Assembly (NCBI GenBank): GCA_036583965.1
Contig: JAZBQD010000014.1
Location: 39,976,990 to 40,040,989 of the forward strand
Direction: 5' to 3'
Origin: Prunella strophiata
Taxonomy: Eukaryota > Chordata > Aves > Passeriformes > Prunellidae
Length of the DNA: 64,000 bases
Part shown: piece by piece, positions 22,164 through 35,771 of the stretch
How the letters are laid out: each line of letters opens with the position of its first letter
Position numbering within the stretch: position 1 is the first letter of the stretch
Position numbers and translations under genes: made by a program
Notes under the pieces: model-generated
Database searches by the model: none
What the model was told of the DNA's origin: nothing
The model's input: the letters and a program-made list of their open reading frames with translations, nothing else

Positions 22164-25100
22164 AATCTGTAGTGATAGAACAGAATGAAGTGCTCTGAGA
22201 TGAACCAAAAGAAGCTTCTGCTCTTCCTTAAGCATGTTGTCTGTTGTCTTCACTCCTCCATGCTCTGTTTGGGTTTCATGTTAGTTGGCAACCAGAAGGC
22301 ACTTTAAGAGATCCCAGGTTACTTCCAGCTGTCTAAGTCTTAGGGAGACACACAAAATCAGTTACTTACTGCTTCTTAGCTGAGAAGCAGCTAATTTCAG
22401 CAAAAATAATTTTTTGAAACACTAAGACATCTTTTTTTGTGATTGTGAGCATTTATAGTCAGCTATTTATACCAGAATTACCTAAAGAAATGCAGCTGTG
22501 CCCTTCTTGTGTATGCAGTCTCAATCAAATCCTTTGTGTCTATTTTAGCTTCCTAATTTTTGTATTTTTTTTCCTACTAGACATGGAAATAATGGAAGCC
22601 CCAGGCCTTCTGAATATAACCCAGTAGGAAATGAGTTGAGAAAACTGAAAAAAGAAGTTAACAATTAAAGCTGTAGCAAGTAGTATGATTTTATATTTGG
22701 AAGCCACCTTTTTATTTCTGAGCATATGATTTTTCCTGTTTAGCTCTTTCATCCCACTGAAAGGTTTTATTTATATGGCAAATTCTTTTAGAGTCTTTGG
22801 ATTGACAGTGGAAGATTATTAAAAACTCTTTTTAGCTTCAGAACTTCTATTGTTCTGAAATTAATTTACTCTTGCTTTCAGAGATTCATGTGATTCTCTC
22901 ATTATTGGCCATTTATGGCCTGCCATCTACTGTTGCTTATAAAGTGGCTTACTTGGCCTTCAAGGCATCTGGTTGTGTGCTGAACAGAGAAATTGTGTGA
23001 TTGTACTTTGAAAGCCTGCTTGCAGCAGGGTAATTTATTGCTTATTAGGATGGAATTTCAAGATATGTTATCTTTGCTTATCTTTTCAAATGTTCTCTGC
23101 CACAAGGGAGCAAATAAAGTGACTCCATCATTTATATTCCAAAGGGCATCTATTTATTCAATCTCACAGTTCCCTAATGATTAAGTGAAGTTATTCAAAT
23201 CTGAACAGAATGTTTCTCTTTTAATATAGGAGCTCTGCCTGCCCATCAGGTGGGCATGCTCTAACAGAAGAACAAATCTATTCTCCCATTGAAGCTATTT
23301 AGAGGTCCTGACATTATGAAGGTAGTGATTTTTCAACACTTCATCTTTTGTACTGGCCAGAGGTACCAGGATCTCTTTCCTCAAGTATCTCATGGGTGCT
23401 GCTGTGAGACTTGCCACTCAAGCTCCATTGACAAGAAAATCTGATTGAATTAAGTCAGCTACCTCAATTTGAGGACTTTTTGCTACATCTTAATAAGAGC
23501 ATCTTTACAGGCTTCAGGAAGGAGTTGAATTGCAAATATCCACACATGAATGATTTCAGTTTTCCTAAAGCTGAACTCCAGTTTAGGTCCTCTGAGAATA
23601 CTCTGTGTATCCTCCAGAGTTTAATTCTAATCCACCACCTACTGTCATGAGAAGGTAAAATCCAACCCCGAGTATTGGGCCTGAGGAAGGGCAGTCTGGT
23701 CATACCACTCTCAGGTGAAGACATCTCAGATATTCCAGTAGTGCCATTTCACTTTCTACAGGCAATGACTTACACAGCCAGCATGTAGCACCCACCAGGA
23801 CAGGAACGGGATGAGTGAGTGTTTGTGGCACTGATTTCTAATCTGAAAGAAACACTGAAAAGGAGTTTATGTGTCAATGTTGCAGACTCTAACATATGTT
23901 TGATATACTTATTTTGTGTTTCTGATGGTCCATATTTGATCCACCTGTATATATTTGTTCCATTCTAAAAAGCTTCCAGATAGACATGTTGACAGCTCAC
24001 TGTGTAGGGCAGTATATTGTTAAGACAAGGATGTTGCCTGTGGATGTAATGAACCTGATACACATTGAAATACCCATTTGAGTACAGAATTATAAATATT
24101 GGTTACAGATATGTATGGGGGTTGCTGTGTCCAAATAGCTGACATTGGCAGTGCTTGCACTAATTCATAAAGGACATTTGCCATTTTCTGGGAGATTATT
24201 TGGTTGGAGACTGTGACATTCTTGGTGGGAATATCCATAACCTCTGCTGGCTTGAACAAATATTTAAGGAGAATTAGATTACATGCTGTGTGATAGATGA
24301 TGTCAGTGCCTCTAGTCTGGGGCCTCTACAGGGAAATAGTCCAGAGAGGAGACACAGGACCAACAATGCTTTCAAGGGATACTCAGACGAATCTGATACA
24401 TTTAGGGAATTCTTCCAGTCCTTCCTGGATTTGGAAGTACTTGGAACTTCTGAGGATGGTATAGCTGCAAATTTGGTAAAAGACCTGCTCAGTGCTTGTC
24501 ATAAGAAGTTAAATAATTAAAACCCAAGAAAATTGCATAACAAATTTACAAGCTAGGCAGCCAAGACAGAAAGCAGAGGGAAAAATGCTGTGTTAGCACT
24601 GAATCTCCTAAGACATCATAATGAGTGTGACCAGGAATTTATTCTCATCTATTGAACGCCTTATTTTTCTCTATGTTAAGTCATTGTTCAGTAAAAGAAG
24701 AGGGAAAAACTCATCTCCTAGTCAGTGCCTTGATCCTAATAACAGCATATCTGTTCTGCTTTCTAGGGCACTATGACCTGCATAAGAGAAATCAGCAGTG
24801 TTAAGAATTGCTGCAACAGGAATAGAAGTTGCCTGAAGGTGACAGAGGCATGGCAGTATGGAGTCAGCTCAGTGTCCTTCACACATTGCTGGGACTGGTT
24901 GTTCCCTTTTTTTCCAGTTAACTTTAGAGCATTTTAAAATCTTTATTTACAAGATAACAGTTCTTCATAAAAATTCATGCAACCAATATAAAAATTCTTT
25001 GAACATTTCCATTATGATTAATGGTTTGGTTATATTTGCATTCAGTAATATTAATTTTTTGACAACTCTTTAGAGATTTTAATGTCAAATACAGTTATCT

Positions 25101-25295
25101 CATGAACACCCCTTATATTTGTTCTAACAGTACAGAGAGGGGTTTATTTCTAATTTTTGTCCATATGAAGTTACTGAAGGAGTACAGCTGGTTAAACTTG
25201 AAATGTTTGGCTATACTGAGTACAATGTGATGATGTTTTTGAATATAAAATCCTTTTCTGTCACATTCTGTGTAAAAAGAAATCCACCAGGTAAT

Positions 25296-25348
25296 AAGAG
25301 AAAAAACAGAAAAAAAGAGAGAAAAGAGATAGAGAAAGAGGGAGAGAT
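25296..25348. repeat. Polypurine (A/G) tract
   Basis: About 53 bases almost entirely A and G on the plus strand, with scattered C or T interruptions. Such tracts can form triplex DNA; no role is inferred here. Confidence 0.75.
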
Positions 25349-28300
25349 ATTTTTCTTAGAGTTACATTATGTTTAGTCTTTTGAATGACTATAGTGTGTG
25401 TTAGATTGTAAATTCTTATCTTTGATTCTGCTGTGTTTTACATGATGTCTGTACAAAGATGTAATAGGATTAGCTTGGTTGTTGTATGCATCACAATACG
25501 CTTCATTTGAGGTAGAGAAGACCCCATCTGAATAACTGCACATCAAGCAATATGGCTAGATGAATTTCAATGCAAATAAGGGCTATTAATGCTTTCAGTT
25601 TGAAAAAAGAAAGAAGAGTTTATCTATGTCTAACTCAGCAATGCAGAGTTTACAGTTTGTCCTGTAGATCAGGCATGTGATCCTATCTCCTTTGGGTACC
25701 ACCAACCTCTGGGAGTTCTGGCCTGGTTAAAGTGTTGAACCTGCCACCTTTCATTATATTCAGAATACAAATGGGAGCTGACTCACGACACAGGGGCCAA
25801 ACATTTGACATGGAAAGCATCTTTAATGTATGACAAGTCACACAAATTCTTTGCTGATGAAAGCTATGCACAAATTTCAAATAGTTATGCTGATTATAAG
25901 GAGACTCTCTGTGTAGATATTCCAGCAGCAAGAAACTGAAAGGTTCTAAATGGCTTCTTTTTTTTTTGCTCATGTTCTTAATAAACTGTAGAAGCACTAC
26001 CTTAGGCTACTGGGTGGAAAATAGGCAAAATTAGTATTTCAAAATAGATTTGCACAATTGGATACTTTAAGGCATAATTATGGAGAGCTTGTTTTGTTTA
26101 TAGGTATCAACATCTGTTATCCTATCTAGCCTGTCAGCCACGGTTTGTCCTTTCGGTTTCTCCAAATAGATATTAAAAATAAACAGAATACAAGCAGGAT
26201 CCTCTGTAATACAATTTTGATCTTTCCGCAAATAAGATGAAGAAACATTATCTCTTTGAGAGCCTCTATGTAGAGGATAAAAAACTTTTGATAATGACTG
26301 ATATTCACAGTGTCATTAAGTCAAATACAAGTTTCTAGAAATACTGAACATGTAATGACCCAAATGGCATATTCATTAGATAAGAAATGTAATGGGAATG
26401 TTTCTGGGGAGAAGCATCTGTCCTGACACAGATTGCCTCTTCCTTGCAAACAATGCACACCAAAGCCATCCCTCCAGCTCTCCAGTCAATACTGCCCACT
26501 TGAAGGGTCTTGAAAATCACCAAGCATGTGAGGTGATGATGAAAGACAAGGCAATTGTAGCAACTTCCAGCCCCCCAGTCTGTGAGGCCAGGTGTTACAT
26601 ACAGGGGGTGGCATCACAAGTGTACACAAGGCACTGAAGGAGGAAAGGGATACCACAGGCAATAAATATCTAGGACTAAGACTGCTTGGAAATTCATTTA
26701 TAATTTAATTTTACACATTGTGTTGGATTTTATACTGTTACAAAGGCACTATCTAGTTCATAACTGGCAGCTTATGTAGGTTTGGCTCACCTTTATATAT
26801 TTGTTGATCAACAATCAGTTATTTCTGTAATGTGTTGTCTGTAACCCATTAATTATGAAGAAATGAAGTTACTACATCCTACCAAAAATTTCATTGCCTT
26901 ATCAGAAAACACAGAATCATTCATCAAACTATTATATGGGTCCCCATGAGTCAAAACTTGCAGAGATTTGTAATTGAATGGATAGAAAACACAGATAAAG
27001 CCTTTTGTCAATAAGTACCCATAAATTAGTCAGGCACAATATATACTCCCTGCATATTAGAGAAAATCTCTTTCTCCCAGGCACCTCTATTCTATTAAAA
27101 GAATTATGTACCCTGTAAAGTAGTCGAGTTAGGGAATGCGTGTCTGGAGAGTGAAGCCAGCATGGTGGGGTGGTCTGGTGTTCCCAACCTTGTTGCAGTG
27201 CTGCCCATGCACACCAGTACAGCTGGTGCCCCAGCTTGTTTAGGGGAGCATTGGCTGCTGAGCTTCTGGGACATTGCACAGAGCCTGGCTTGCAGCAGCC
27301 TCACAGGGGTGCTGCCAGCTGGTGGCCTCTGCCACCTCTGCCTTGCCTTCAGCTCACTCCATGCACCCACTGCATTGCTATGTACTTAACAGCCAAAGGA
27401 ACTTTTTCTTTTTTTGATACAAAGCTTCTGGTGGCTGGTCTCTGATTCAGATCCTAGATCTGCCTTTGTAGCAGATCCAGAGAAGCACCAGCAGGGCTCC
27501 AGAGAAGCTGTTTCTTCAGATGTCTCTATTTTCTTTGGACTTCCCCTTTTCTTGCATGCAGACACATGCCAAGAAGATCCTCCCCCTTCTTTCTGCACCT
27601 GCAAGAGCTCACTATTATATCCCTACCTCTGTGCACATGCAGGGATAGGAAATCATGAGTGAAACTAGGGAAGGTCTGGGCCAGAGACAAGTTGTAAGGG
27701 ATGGACATGCTACAGTTCATGAGGGAGTGATCTATGGTAGCAGAGCACTCTGCTTAGGCAGTTGTGTAGGAAATTCAGTGAGAAAGCATGTGGGGATAGA
27801 GAAGGATGTCAGCTGCCCAGTGTGAGCTCATTCCTGTTCTAGCCTGCATGGCACAATTCTGCTGGGTCTGCTGGGTCTGAAAAATCTTTACTCTATTGAG
27901 GAACCAGCTGGTAAAGTGACAGTGATACCTTTTCTGCTTAAAAGATAATAGAAGAACCTAGGGAACCGCTGTTTTTAAAACTGAACTGTTACAAACAGGA
28001 AAAAACCACCAAGATTGCTAATTCAAACTCTTGATAACTAAGAAATACCAGAATTGCAGAAAAAAGTCTCTATGGCATGATGGATATATATGTGTTGTAC
28101 TGTACTTTCACTATGTCTTTATACATCATTTTCTCGTGGGGCCTTTACGAGACTGACTGTGGGGACAGGATATATTCCAAGGATTAACTAGGATTGTGTA
28201 GTGAAGGGGACTGCTATTTATGATCCCTGTCTTCTACGCTACAGGAACAAAATGGTCTGTACAGATCATAGAAAGGGATTTGGAATAGGAAAGACTGATC

Positions 28301-31300
28301 TCTAAATTAAATCTTTGAATATTGCCTCAAATTGGGTTTGGATACAGAGTTCCTGCAGTTCTCTATTGCAGGAATAATTTGAAATAAGTTTTCATACACA
28401 AGTAGTTACTAACTATGTCATGTTCATTTCTGAGTTTCCATGTGAATTGCTAGGGTTTGGTTTGTGGGAGTATTGACATTTCAGAGCCATGACTGATGCT
28501 GGTAGGAGCTGTGCTTTAAATATGTGAAGTGCTAAAAAGTGCAAGATATCTTCAAAGATCAAGTACAAACTTTTCAAATTGTGCATCCAAATTAACAAGT
28601 ACTTTCAAATTTAATCTCATATTCATGCTCTTTCCCCAAAATACTCACAATTCCATTTCTCCATCTTCAACTGGCCTGCTGTACAGATTAATGTTGGTGC
28701 CACACCCTAACAATATAGGAAAAGAAATTCCATGAAAAAAGAAAATTTTGTAACCATATGAGGTTACAAAACCTTTTGTATAAGGTATTGTAAATAAGAC
28801 ACAGATGCCTCATTCAGCAATTAAATGGAGAATGGTGTTTTAGATCCTAAATTCAGAGATGGTATTTTAGTCTGACCACCACTGCAGCATAGGTCAGTTC
28901 TACCCAGAATTAGGTTTAGTTTAACTACAGCATTTCTTTTAAAAAGTTAGAAAATCTCAATTTAAATATTTGTAGTATGAACAAGCTATCATTATTTTGT
29001 TAAATTATTGGCGTGATTAATTTTCATAGTATTAATACATGCAATTTCTGTTTTGGAATGCCTCTGCTTTCCACTTCCAGGCACTTCATCTTGTTGTATT
29101 TGTGTTTTTGAGACAGAAGAGCCCTCAATTATTGAATTTCCATTCCTCCTAGAGATAATTAGAAGCTGCAACCAAGGGACCCTTTAGCCTTTTTGTTAAG
29201 ATAAACAGACTGAACTTCAGTTTTCCACCATGGCAGTTTCCCCAGTCCTTTGATCTTTCTCCTGGTTCACCTTCGAACCAGAGAGACCCTATTTATTCCT
29301 TTTTCAGCACCTTGTGGCTGCTGGGACTCCAACCAGCATCTCAGAAGGAAGCTTGTTAGTCCCATATTGCATAACCTTTCTAACAGTTTTTGGTATTGTT
29401 CTGCTAATTCATGACGTGATTGACATTTTATTTTGCTGTTATACCCTTTTCATACTGCACAAGGAGCTAATCTCCATTTGACTGACATGATGTCCCAATC
29501 ATTTCAGTTACTGTTCCCAACAGTGTCTCATTATGTCTGTAACTCCTGAATATTGTTAAATTACAATTATCTGTATTGATATACGTGTCATTTTCTTGCA
29601 GCAGCTTATCAGCTCATTTGTTTCAGTGTACCCTCTTCATGAATCACATGCACACTTTGATCAGTAAGGATTCTCTCATCTCTTCCAGAGCATTGATAAA
29701 AATGCAAAGGCCAAGAGCTGACCCAATGTGGCCTTAAGAATACGTGCCCTTAATGAGACCTCACTGTTTACAAATGTGTTTTGCAATCTGTCAACAACTT
29801 TTAAAAATTAATTCCCTATATACCACATTGCTTTTGTTTTAGTTTTCAAAATGTTGTGTGGTGCCAAGGATTCTGACTTTTCCACATAGCCTGTATTCCC
29901 TTTCTCAGTGACTTCATGCAAGGTCATTAATCCTGCATGGAATGGAGGCATCTGATGGGGAAAAACGATGTGATCTTTCAATTAGGAATGTATCAAAATG
30001 CATTGACGACAGGTGAATTTAAGATACTCAAGCCATCATAAACCCCCCATATCTAAACTTATGCTGGATTTTAGGTCTTAGTTTTTCTAATATGAAGGGC
30101 TTCTGTTTCTGTGTGAGAGACAGTTTTGATATAGTTTTAAATATTTACTGCTTAGAATATCACTCACTCACTCAAATATAAGTATAAATGTATAAAATAA
30201 ATTGCAATGAACTGCATTCCCTGAATGCATGTTTCTTGCTGCTCACTTGAGAGAGAGACACTGCATAACCAGCTCAGATGTAAATGCTGATGTGAGCTGG
30301 CCAAGGTTAGATGAGATGAATCCCAAACAAAGCCCATAGAATTCCATAATGATTCTTGCTTTTCTCTTCTGATAATGAAGTCTATAAACAAATTCAATTT
30401 TGTGGAAACTAAGAAAGAATTCTGAATGTTTTGCTTTACTAAACAATGTTTTATGTGTTAATCCAGCAGCTATTTAACAACTGGATTAGCTCATTAATGA
30501 ATGGTAAAAATGAATGCTAAAATGAATAGTAATTCATTTTAATTACAGCATTAACTGATAACCTCCCTTGCACATTGTATAACCCCAGGGCCCACAGCAA
30601 ACAGAGGTGTACCTGGAGAAATCAAGCTCCCTTTGATCTGGGAACTTGGGCCAAAGAATAGAATGAACAGGTTAAAAAATGTTTAGAGAAAAAGTCTGAA
30701 GGCCACAAAATATGGGCTTTTCTAATTTTCCTAAAAAAACTTAAAAGAGTTCTTGAGGGAGAGAGAAAAAAAAATGCGATAAAAAATATGTCTCTTTGTT
30801 TCATCTGTGGGGATAATTTTCTTTCTCTAGCAGTGTTTCTGTTTTCAGTAGCTTGATTAAGGGACAATATCTCATGATTAAATGATCTGGGCACATTTGC
30901 ATATGAATGCAAGATGACATGGCATAGAAACTGATTAGGCCTCATCTATATCACATGCCTGGAAATTAATGCTAATAACACTTAATATATTAAGATTTGG
31001 ATTAAACTTGACAAGAGAAAATGAAGTATAAAACAACTTTGCTAAACATTTTGGAACTTCACAGATTTTTCTCCCCTTTTAATCTGGGCATGCAAGTTTT
31101 TTTCATCTCAGCTATTGTTAAGTTACATGTTCTTAGAAATGATAGTCTTCTAATCACATACACAGTCTAGAAATGAGGAAAATAACTGTTTATGATGGAG
31201 AACTCTGTGAACATGTGTCTGACTTTACCATTCTTGTGTTTAGATAAAGCAGGCAGTAGGAGTGAGAGTACAGGCTTTCAACAACTTTTTGTCTTCAGAA

Positions 31301-34300
31301 ACACAAGGGAAAGTAAGCAATAATTTTCAAGCCTCAGCAAAAAATGCTGAGGAGTTTTCATTAAATCCTTGATAGTGTGATCATTTGTGTCTGATTTAAA
31401 CTCTTACTATTTTGCTTATACTAGAATGGTCCTAGCAACTGATCCTGAGGTGCTATCAGTGGTCTGTTCCATATGCCTTCAAGATGCCTTGGGAGTTTGA
31501 CATTTGAAAATTCACTAGACAGGCTTCAGAAGTAAGTGCTCAAATCATGTATAAGATAAAATAGAAACATATTTAAGTTAAAATTAATAAAACAACTTAA
31601 ATTTCCCATGACTCACACCAGTGACAAAACTTTACCTTTGCTGCCTGGCTCATGGTAAGGACATCCTGTCTTCACTGAAATGAGTAGGACCTCTGTGACT
31701 CTGGGGCTCACCTTCTAAAGTCCAATCTTGTGTAAAGGACCTGGCAGCCACTGACAAGTTGAACTGGGCTTGAGGTCAAAATACTGTATCTCATCAAGCA
31801 GTTGAGGTACATGTCTGGCATTTGTCCCTCTTTCTGAATGAGCTGAAATGCCATGCAAACATTTGCACATGAAGAGTTCAAATACAGACAAAACTCAGCT
31901 GCTCATTAATTCTGAGGTTCCCTCATTTTCTAGAAGAAGAATTTTTTGCAGCTCAGCATACATATACCATATGTAACATTCCAGCACTGAAATGCACTGG
32001 GAGGAAGAAGAACAGAAGTTGATACAGACTGTGGAGAAAGATTATTTAAGTTTTAACTAATGCATGACTAACCACTGATGATGCAGTGAAGAAGAAAACG
32101 CCTGAAGTATCTTTAAGTAAAGCCTTAATATCTTTAAGTTTAATATTTTTATAGCAGCAGTTGAGCTATTTTGAGCATAGAAATGTATGTTATTTATTTT
32201 ATTCAGCTTCTGCAAGTTATATCAGTGGTAATGGTGTTTTAAGTTTTACTTAGTTTTGCAGATTCTGGCCCCCTCCCCGCCCCCATTTTTTTATTACACC
32301 TCAGTCACTTTTTAGGAAAAATACAGTATTTTATGTTAATGCAACAGGAATTAATATGGTATCGACCATAATGTAATAGATAACCTTTTTAAGACCCTGA
32401 AAGGTAACAAAGATAGAAGTTATTGTATTTTATAGACATTATTTTCATTTTACAGTATTACCCAGCCAACGCTTCCCATAACATAAATGAGGTTTTCATC
32501 CTGTAATTTCAGCAACTGCCAAAAAGTAGAAGATTCTTGCTACACTAACAGTGTTATAGAAAGACAGTGGTCCCCCACACATCCATCTCTTCTTTTGAAA
32601 CTCATCTGGTGCTCCTTTGGCAATGAAGTAATTTAAAAATACTTCACTGGAGCAGGGGAAATGTTTTAAGAGCACTGTTCCTCCTCAGTAGCCTTTCTTT
32701 GGGTTACCCACTGAAGGCCTATGGACTGCCCAGATGAGTAAAGCAAAGCCCCCTTGTACTGACTGCTGGTGCTTTGTGCCAGGAGGCCACACTCTCACTT
32801 GAACTACCACTGTGTTGTAACTCTACAGATTACACAAGCAAAGGGTAATCTGAGCAAGCAAAGTCTGCTCTGAGCAGACTTCCCTTCGCTTACTCCCTCT
32901 TGTTAACAGGATGGTGGGGGAACAGAAATAGCTGGTACAAGTTTGTGATTGGGGTTTTGGACATGCAGCAACATGCTACCTGCCATGTGACAGAACATGC
33001 TCTATAGCTATAATTTCTTGTTGTTGTCTTAGTTCTGACAATACCACTTTCCTTGGGTATACAACAATATATTTTTTATTTTAACTTAATTTCATTTTGG
33101 TGCTGAATTATTATTTGCAATAATACAGGTTGTCTCCTCTCCTTAAATACACTGAGATTTGAGGGTTCTGCTCATCAGCATTATAAAGTTATTCATGGTG
33201 CTAAAGGTATTACTGGGAAACACACATGGAAGCTGTGAGCCTGTGCTGCCTCTCCCCCCTATGCTGCCTTCCAGGACTCCTGCAAATAGAGAATGGTGTG
33301 GAGCTCACTGCTGGCCCCAGTGTCCTGCCATGACCAGATCTAGATTCTGCTGAACACAAAGCCATCCAGGGATTCAGCAGGAATTCACCTAGGGATTTAA
33401 TTGCAAACAAGAACAAGCTCTGTCCTGTTAAATGACTTAACACAAGTCAGGCTTGGAAAATGATGTGTACCCGTGTGAGAACTGTTCTTGGTGACAAGGT
33501 TTGTTTTCTGCACATTGGCTCCTCAGTTTCTACTACTGCACACCAAAATCCCATCTGAGAAGCTGAATTCACTCAGTAGTTGAGAGAGAGCTGTAGCCAG
33601 CTGGGATCTGGTGTTGTTCTGCCTGGCCAGTGGTTCATTTCCACTAGCAAAGAGGGCCTCACTCTCAAAGTGGAAGATGTGGAATTAGCTGCTCGTAGGC
33701 AATAATGCCATTCCTTTAGCAAGTTCCAAATATTAATAGGATGTAATTTTCACAATGTGTTCCCATAATAATTCAGTTATTAGGAAGGGGAAACAAAAAT
33801 AAAGAGCTTGATCCATAGCTTTATATTTAAGAGTGCCACAGCTGATACACTGGGGAATATGCTTGGAAAAAACCAGGCTGGTGTCTGCCGTGAAATCTTC
33901 AGAGACCCACGCAAAGGTTTCAGCCATCGTGTGCTGCTTTCTGCACTGGGGACTGACACACATCCTAATCAGCCTTGCCCCTTGCTTGAGAAACACTGTT
34001 TGAGGTAATGCAGGCATGAATGATACACCACCTCTTTCAACTTGGGGATTAAAAATTTCACTCCTGCCTTCAGGAAACAAATACTGATCCTTATGGTACA
34101 CCTGAGACACCAGAGAGTAATATGTGGTAGGGAGGAAAAGCAAGCAATGGTAGTCTGGGGAGAAAATGGAAATTTAGTGATTCACAGATGCAGCTTTCTT
34201 TAGACCAAACCAGAACACTTTATTTATTTCTCCATCTTTTTTAAATAGTTCTCTTGAATTTCATTATTCACAAGGCAACAGAAAGTGCACATTCTGAAAT

Positions 34301-34866
34301 TCAATAGTAAAAAAAATCAGGAAAATTGAAGCTATTATTCTGTGACCTCACTGCTCTTTGGCATCTCATGATGCATTTCAAAGCTGTACAGAGAAAGGAT
34401 GCATACAAAAATGTGTGAAAAAAAAGAGAGGGGGAAAAAGTACAGAAAGAAACAATTATCACAAAAGAAGCAGTATTTTGTACAGGCTACATAAAGCATT
34501 ATATAGTGATAGAAAAATTTTCTGATTTCAGCTTTAAATTAATTAGAAATATAATTAGGGAATGAAGTGGGAGAATTTGTAGCACATTTGATTTCTACTG
34601 TCTTGAAGCATGGACTGCTCTCTGAAAATTCAGAATTCAGTCTCCAGCTCTGTGCTCAGTTGAATCTTGTTTTTTCACTGTATCTAGTGATGTGCAGTTC
34701 ATAACATCAGATGTACATTCATAGAGCTGCAGCTCTGTGTGACTGGTAGCATTGACCAAAAGCTGATACCACATTCCCATAAGCAGATTTTATATGTGGT
34801 GGTTCTGGGCTTGATTGACATTTATCATGAGTGGGCTTCTGAAGTGGTTGCCTCTCCTCTTGAGTT

Positions 34867-35771
34867 TGTGCAGCAAGGTTTTAGTAGTGGAGGGCCACAG
34901 AGGTGGCTTCTGTGAGAAGACACCAGGCACTCTCCTATGTTAGCAGGCTCCAAGATGGACCTGCTGCTGGCCAAAGCCAAGCCCATTAGCAATGTTGGCA
35001 GAACCTCTGTGATAAGATATCTAAGAAAGAGTAAAAAAATGCTGAGCAAGAGCTGCGATGGAAAGAAATGAGAAAAACAGCTCTGCAGACATCAAGGTGG
35101 AGGAGGTGCCAGGCACTGGAGCAGAATCCCCTGCAGACCATGATGAAGACCATGGTGAGGCCCCTCTGCAGTCTGTAGAAGTCCAGAGTGGAGCAGAGAT
35201 CCCCATGCAGCCTGTGAGGACTGGCAGGGACGTGTGCTGGAGCACTCTGTTCCTGGAGAACTGACCCTATGGAAAGGGATCCATGCTGGAATAGTTCTTG
35301 AAGAACTGCAGTCTGAGGGACAGAGCCATGCAGGAGTAGCTCATGTAGGACTATTCAGCAGGAAGCCCTCAGTGCTGGGGTAGGGTAAGGGTGTGAGGAG
35401 GAAGGAGCAACAGCAGCAGCATGTGATAAACTAACTGCAACCCCCATTCCTTGTCCCCTGGGCCACAGTGGCAAAGGAGGTAGGCAAATTGGGAGTGAAG
35501 TCAAGCTCTGGAAGAAGGGACACGTGGGGGGAAGGGGTTTTTAGGTTTATTCTTATTTCTCAGTATCCTACTCTGTCATTAACTGACAAAAATTAAATTA
35601 ATATTCCCCAAGTCAAGTCTGTTTTGCCTGTGATGTAATTGGTGAGCAATCTCCCTGCCCTTATCTCAGCACACAAGCTTTTAATTTTATTTTCTCTCCC
35701 TGTCCTGCTAAAGAGAGGTAGTGAGAAAGTGGCTTGGTAAGCAGCTGGTGGCCAGCCAAGGTCAACCCACT
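34867..35771 (+). mobile_element. ERVL-type (class III) solo LTR, about 0.9 kb
   Basis: The full stretch follows a repeat common in songbird genomes: start near 'tgtgcagcaaggttttagt', then 'ggcttctgtgagaag', 'gataagatatctaagaaag' (TATA-like region), a GC-rich run of degenerate units built on 'ctggagcag' and 'gcagtctg', 'actgcaacccccattcc', 'attaaattaatattcccca', 'gtctgttttgcctgtgatg', 'ggtgagcaatctccctg', and the end 'gccaaggtcaacccac'. No retroviral genes flank it, so it is a solo LTR. I saw no clean target-site duplication, so the ends are accurate to perhaps 10-20 bp. Family name is from memory; LTR identity is well supported by the blocks listed. Confidence 0.8.

Larger units (their letters stand above)
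20859..34866. other. Gene-free intergenic DNA
   Basis: About 14 kb with no recognised exon, RNA gene or CpG island. It contains a T-rich tract (22110-22163) and a polypurine tract (25296-25348). GC rises locally at 27120-27380 without a CpG island or splice structure. A 76-codon protein-like frame at 24290-24520 has no similarity I can name and a non-ATG start. Unrecognised old repeats or conserved non-coding elements may be present; I cannot tell without alignment. Confidence 0.5.

Noticed and set aside
33733..34143. 136-codon minus-strand frame
   Set aside because: No recognisable domain, no clear splice sites, uneven composition. Chance in a moderately GC stretch.
35058..35264. 68-codon acidic frame
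   Set aside because: Falls entirely inside the ERVL-type LTR and reads its degenerate internal units.
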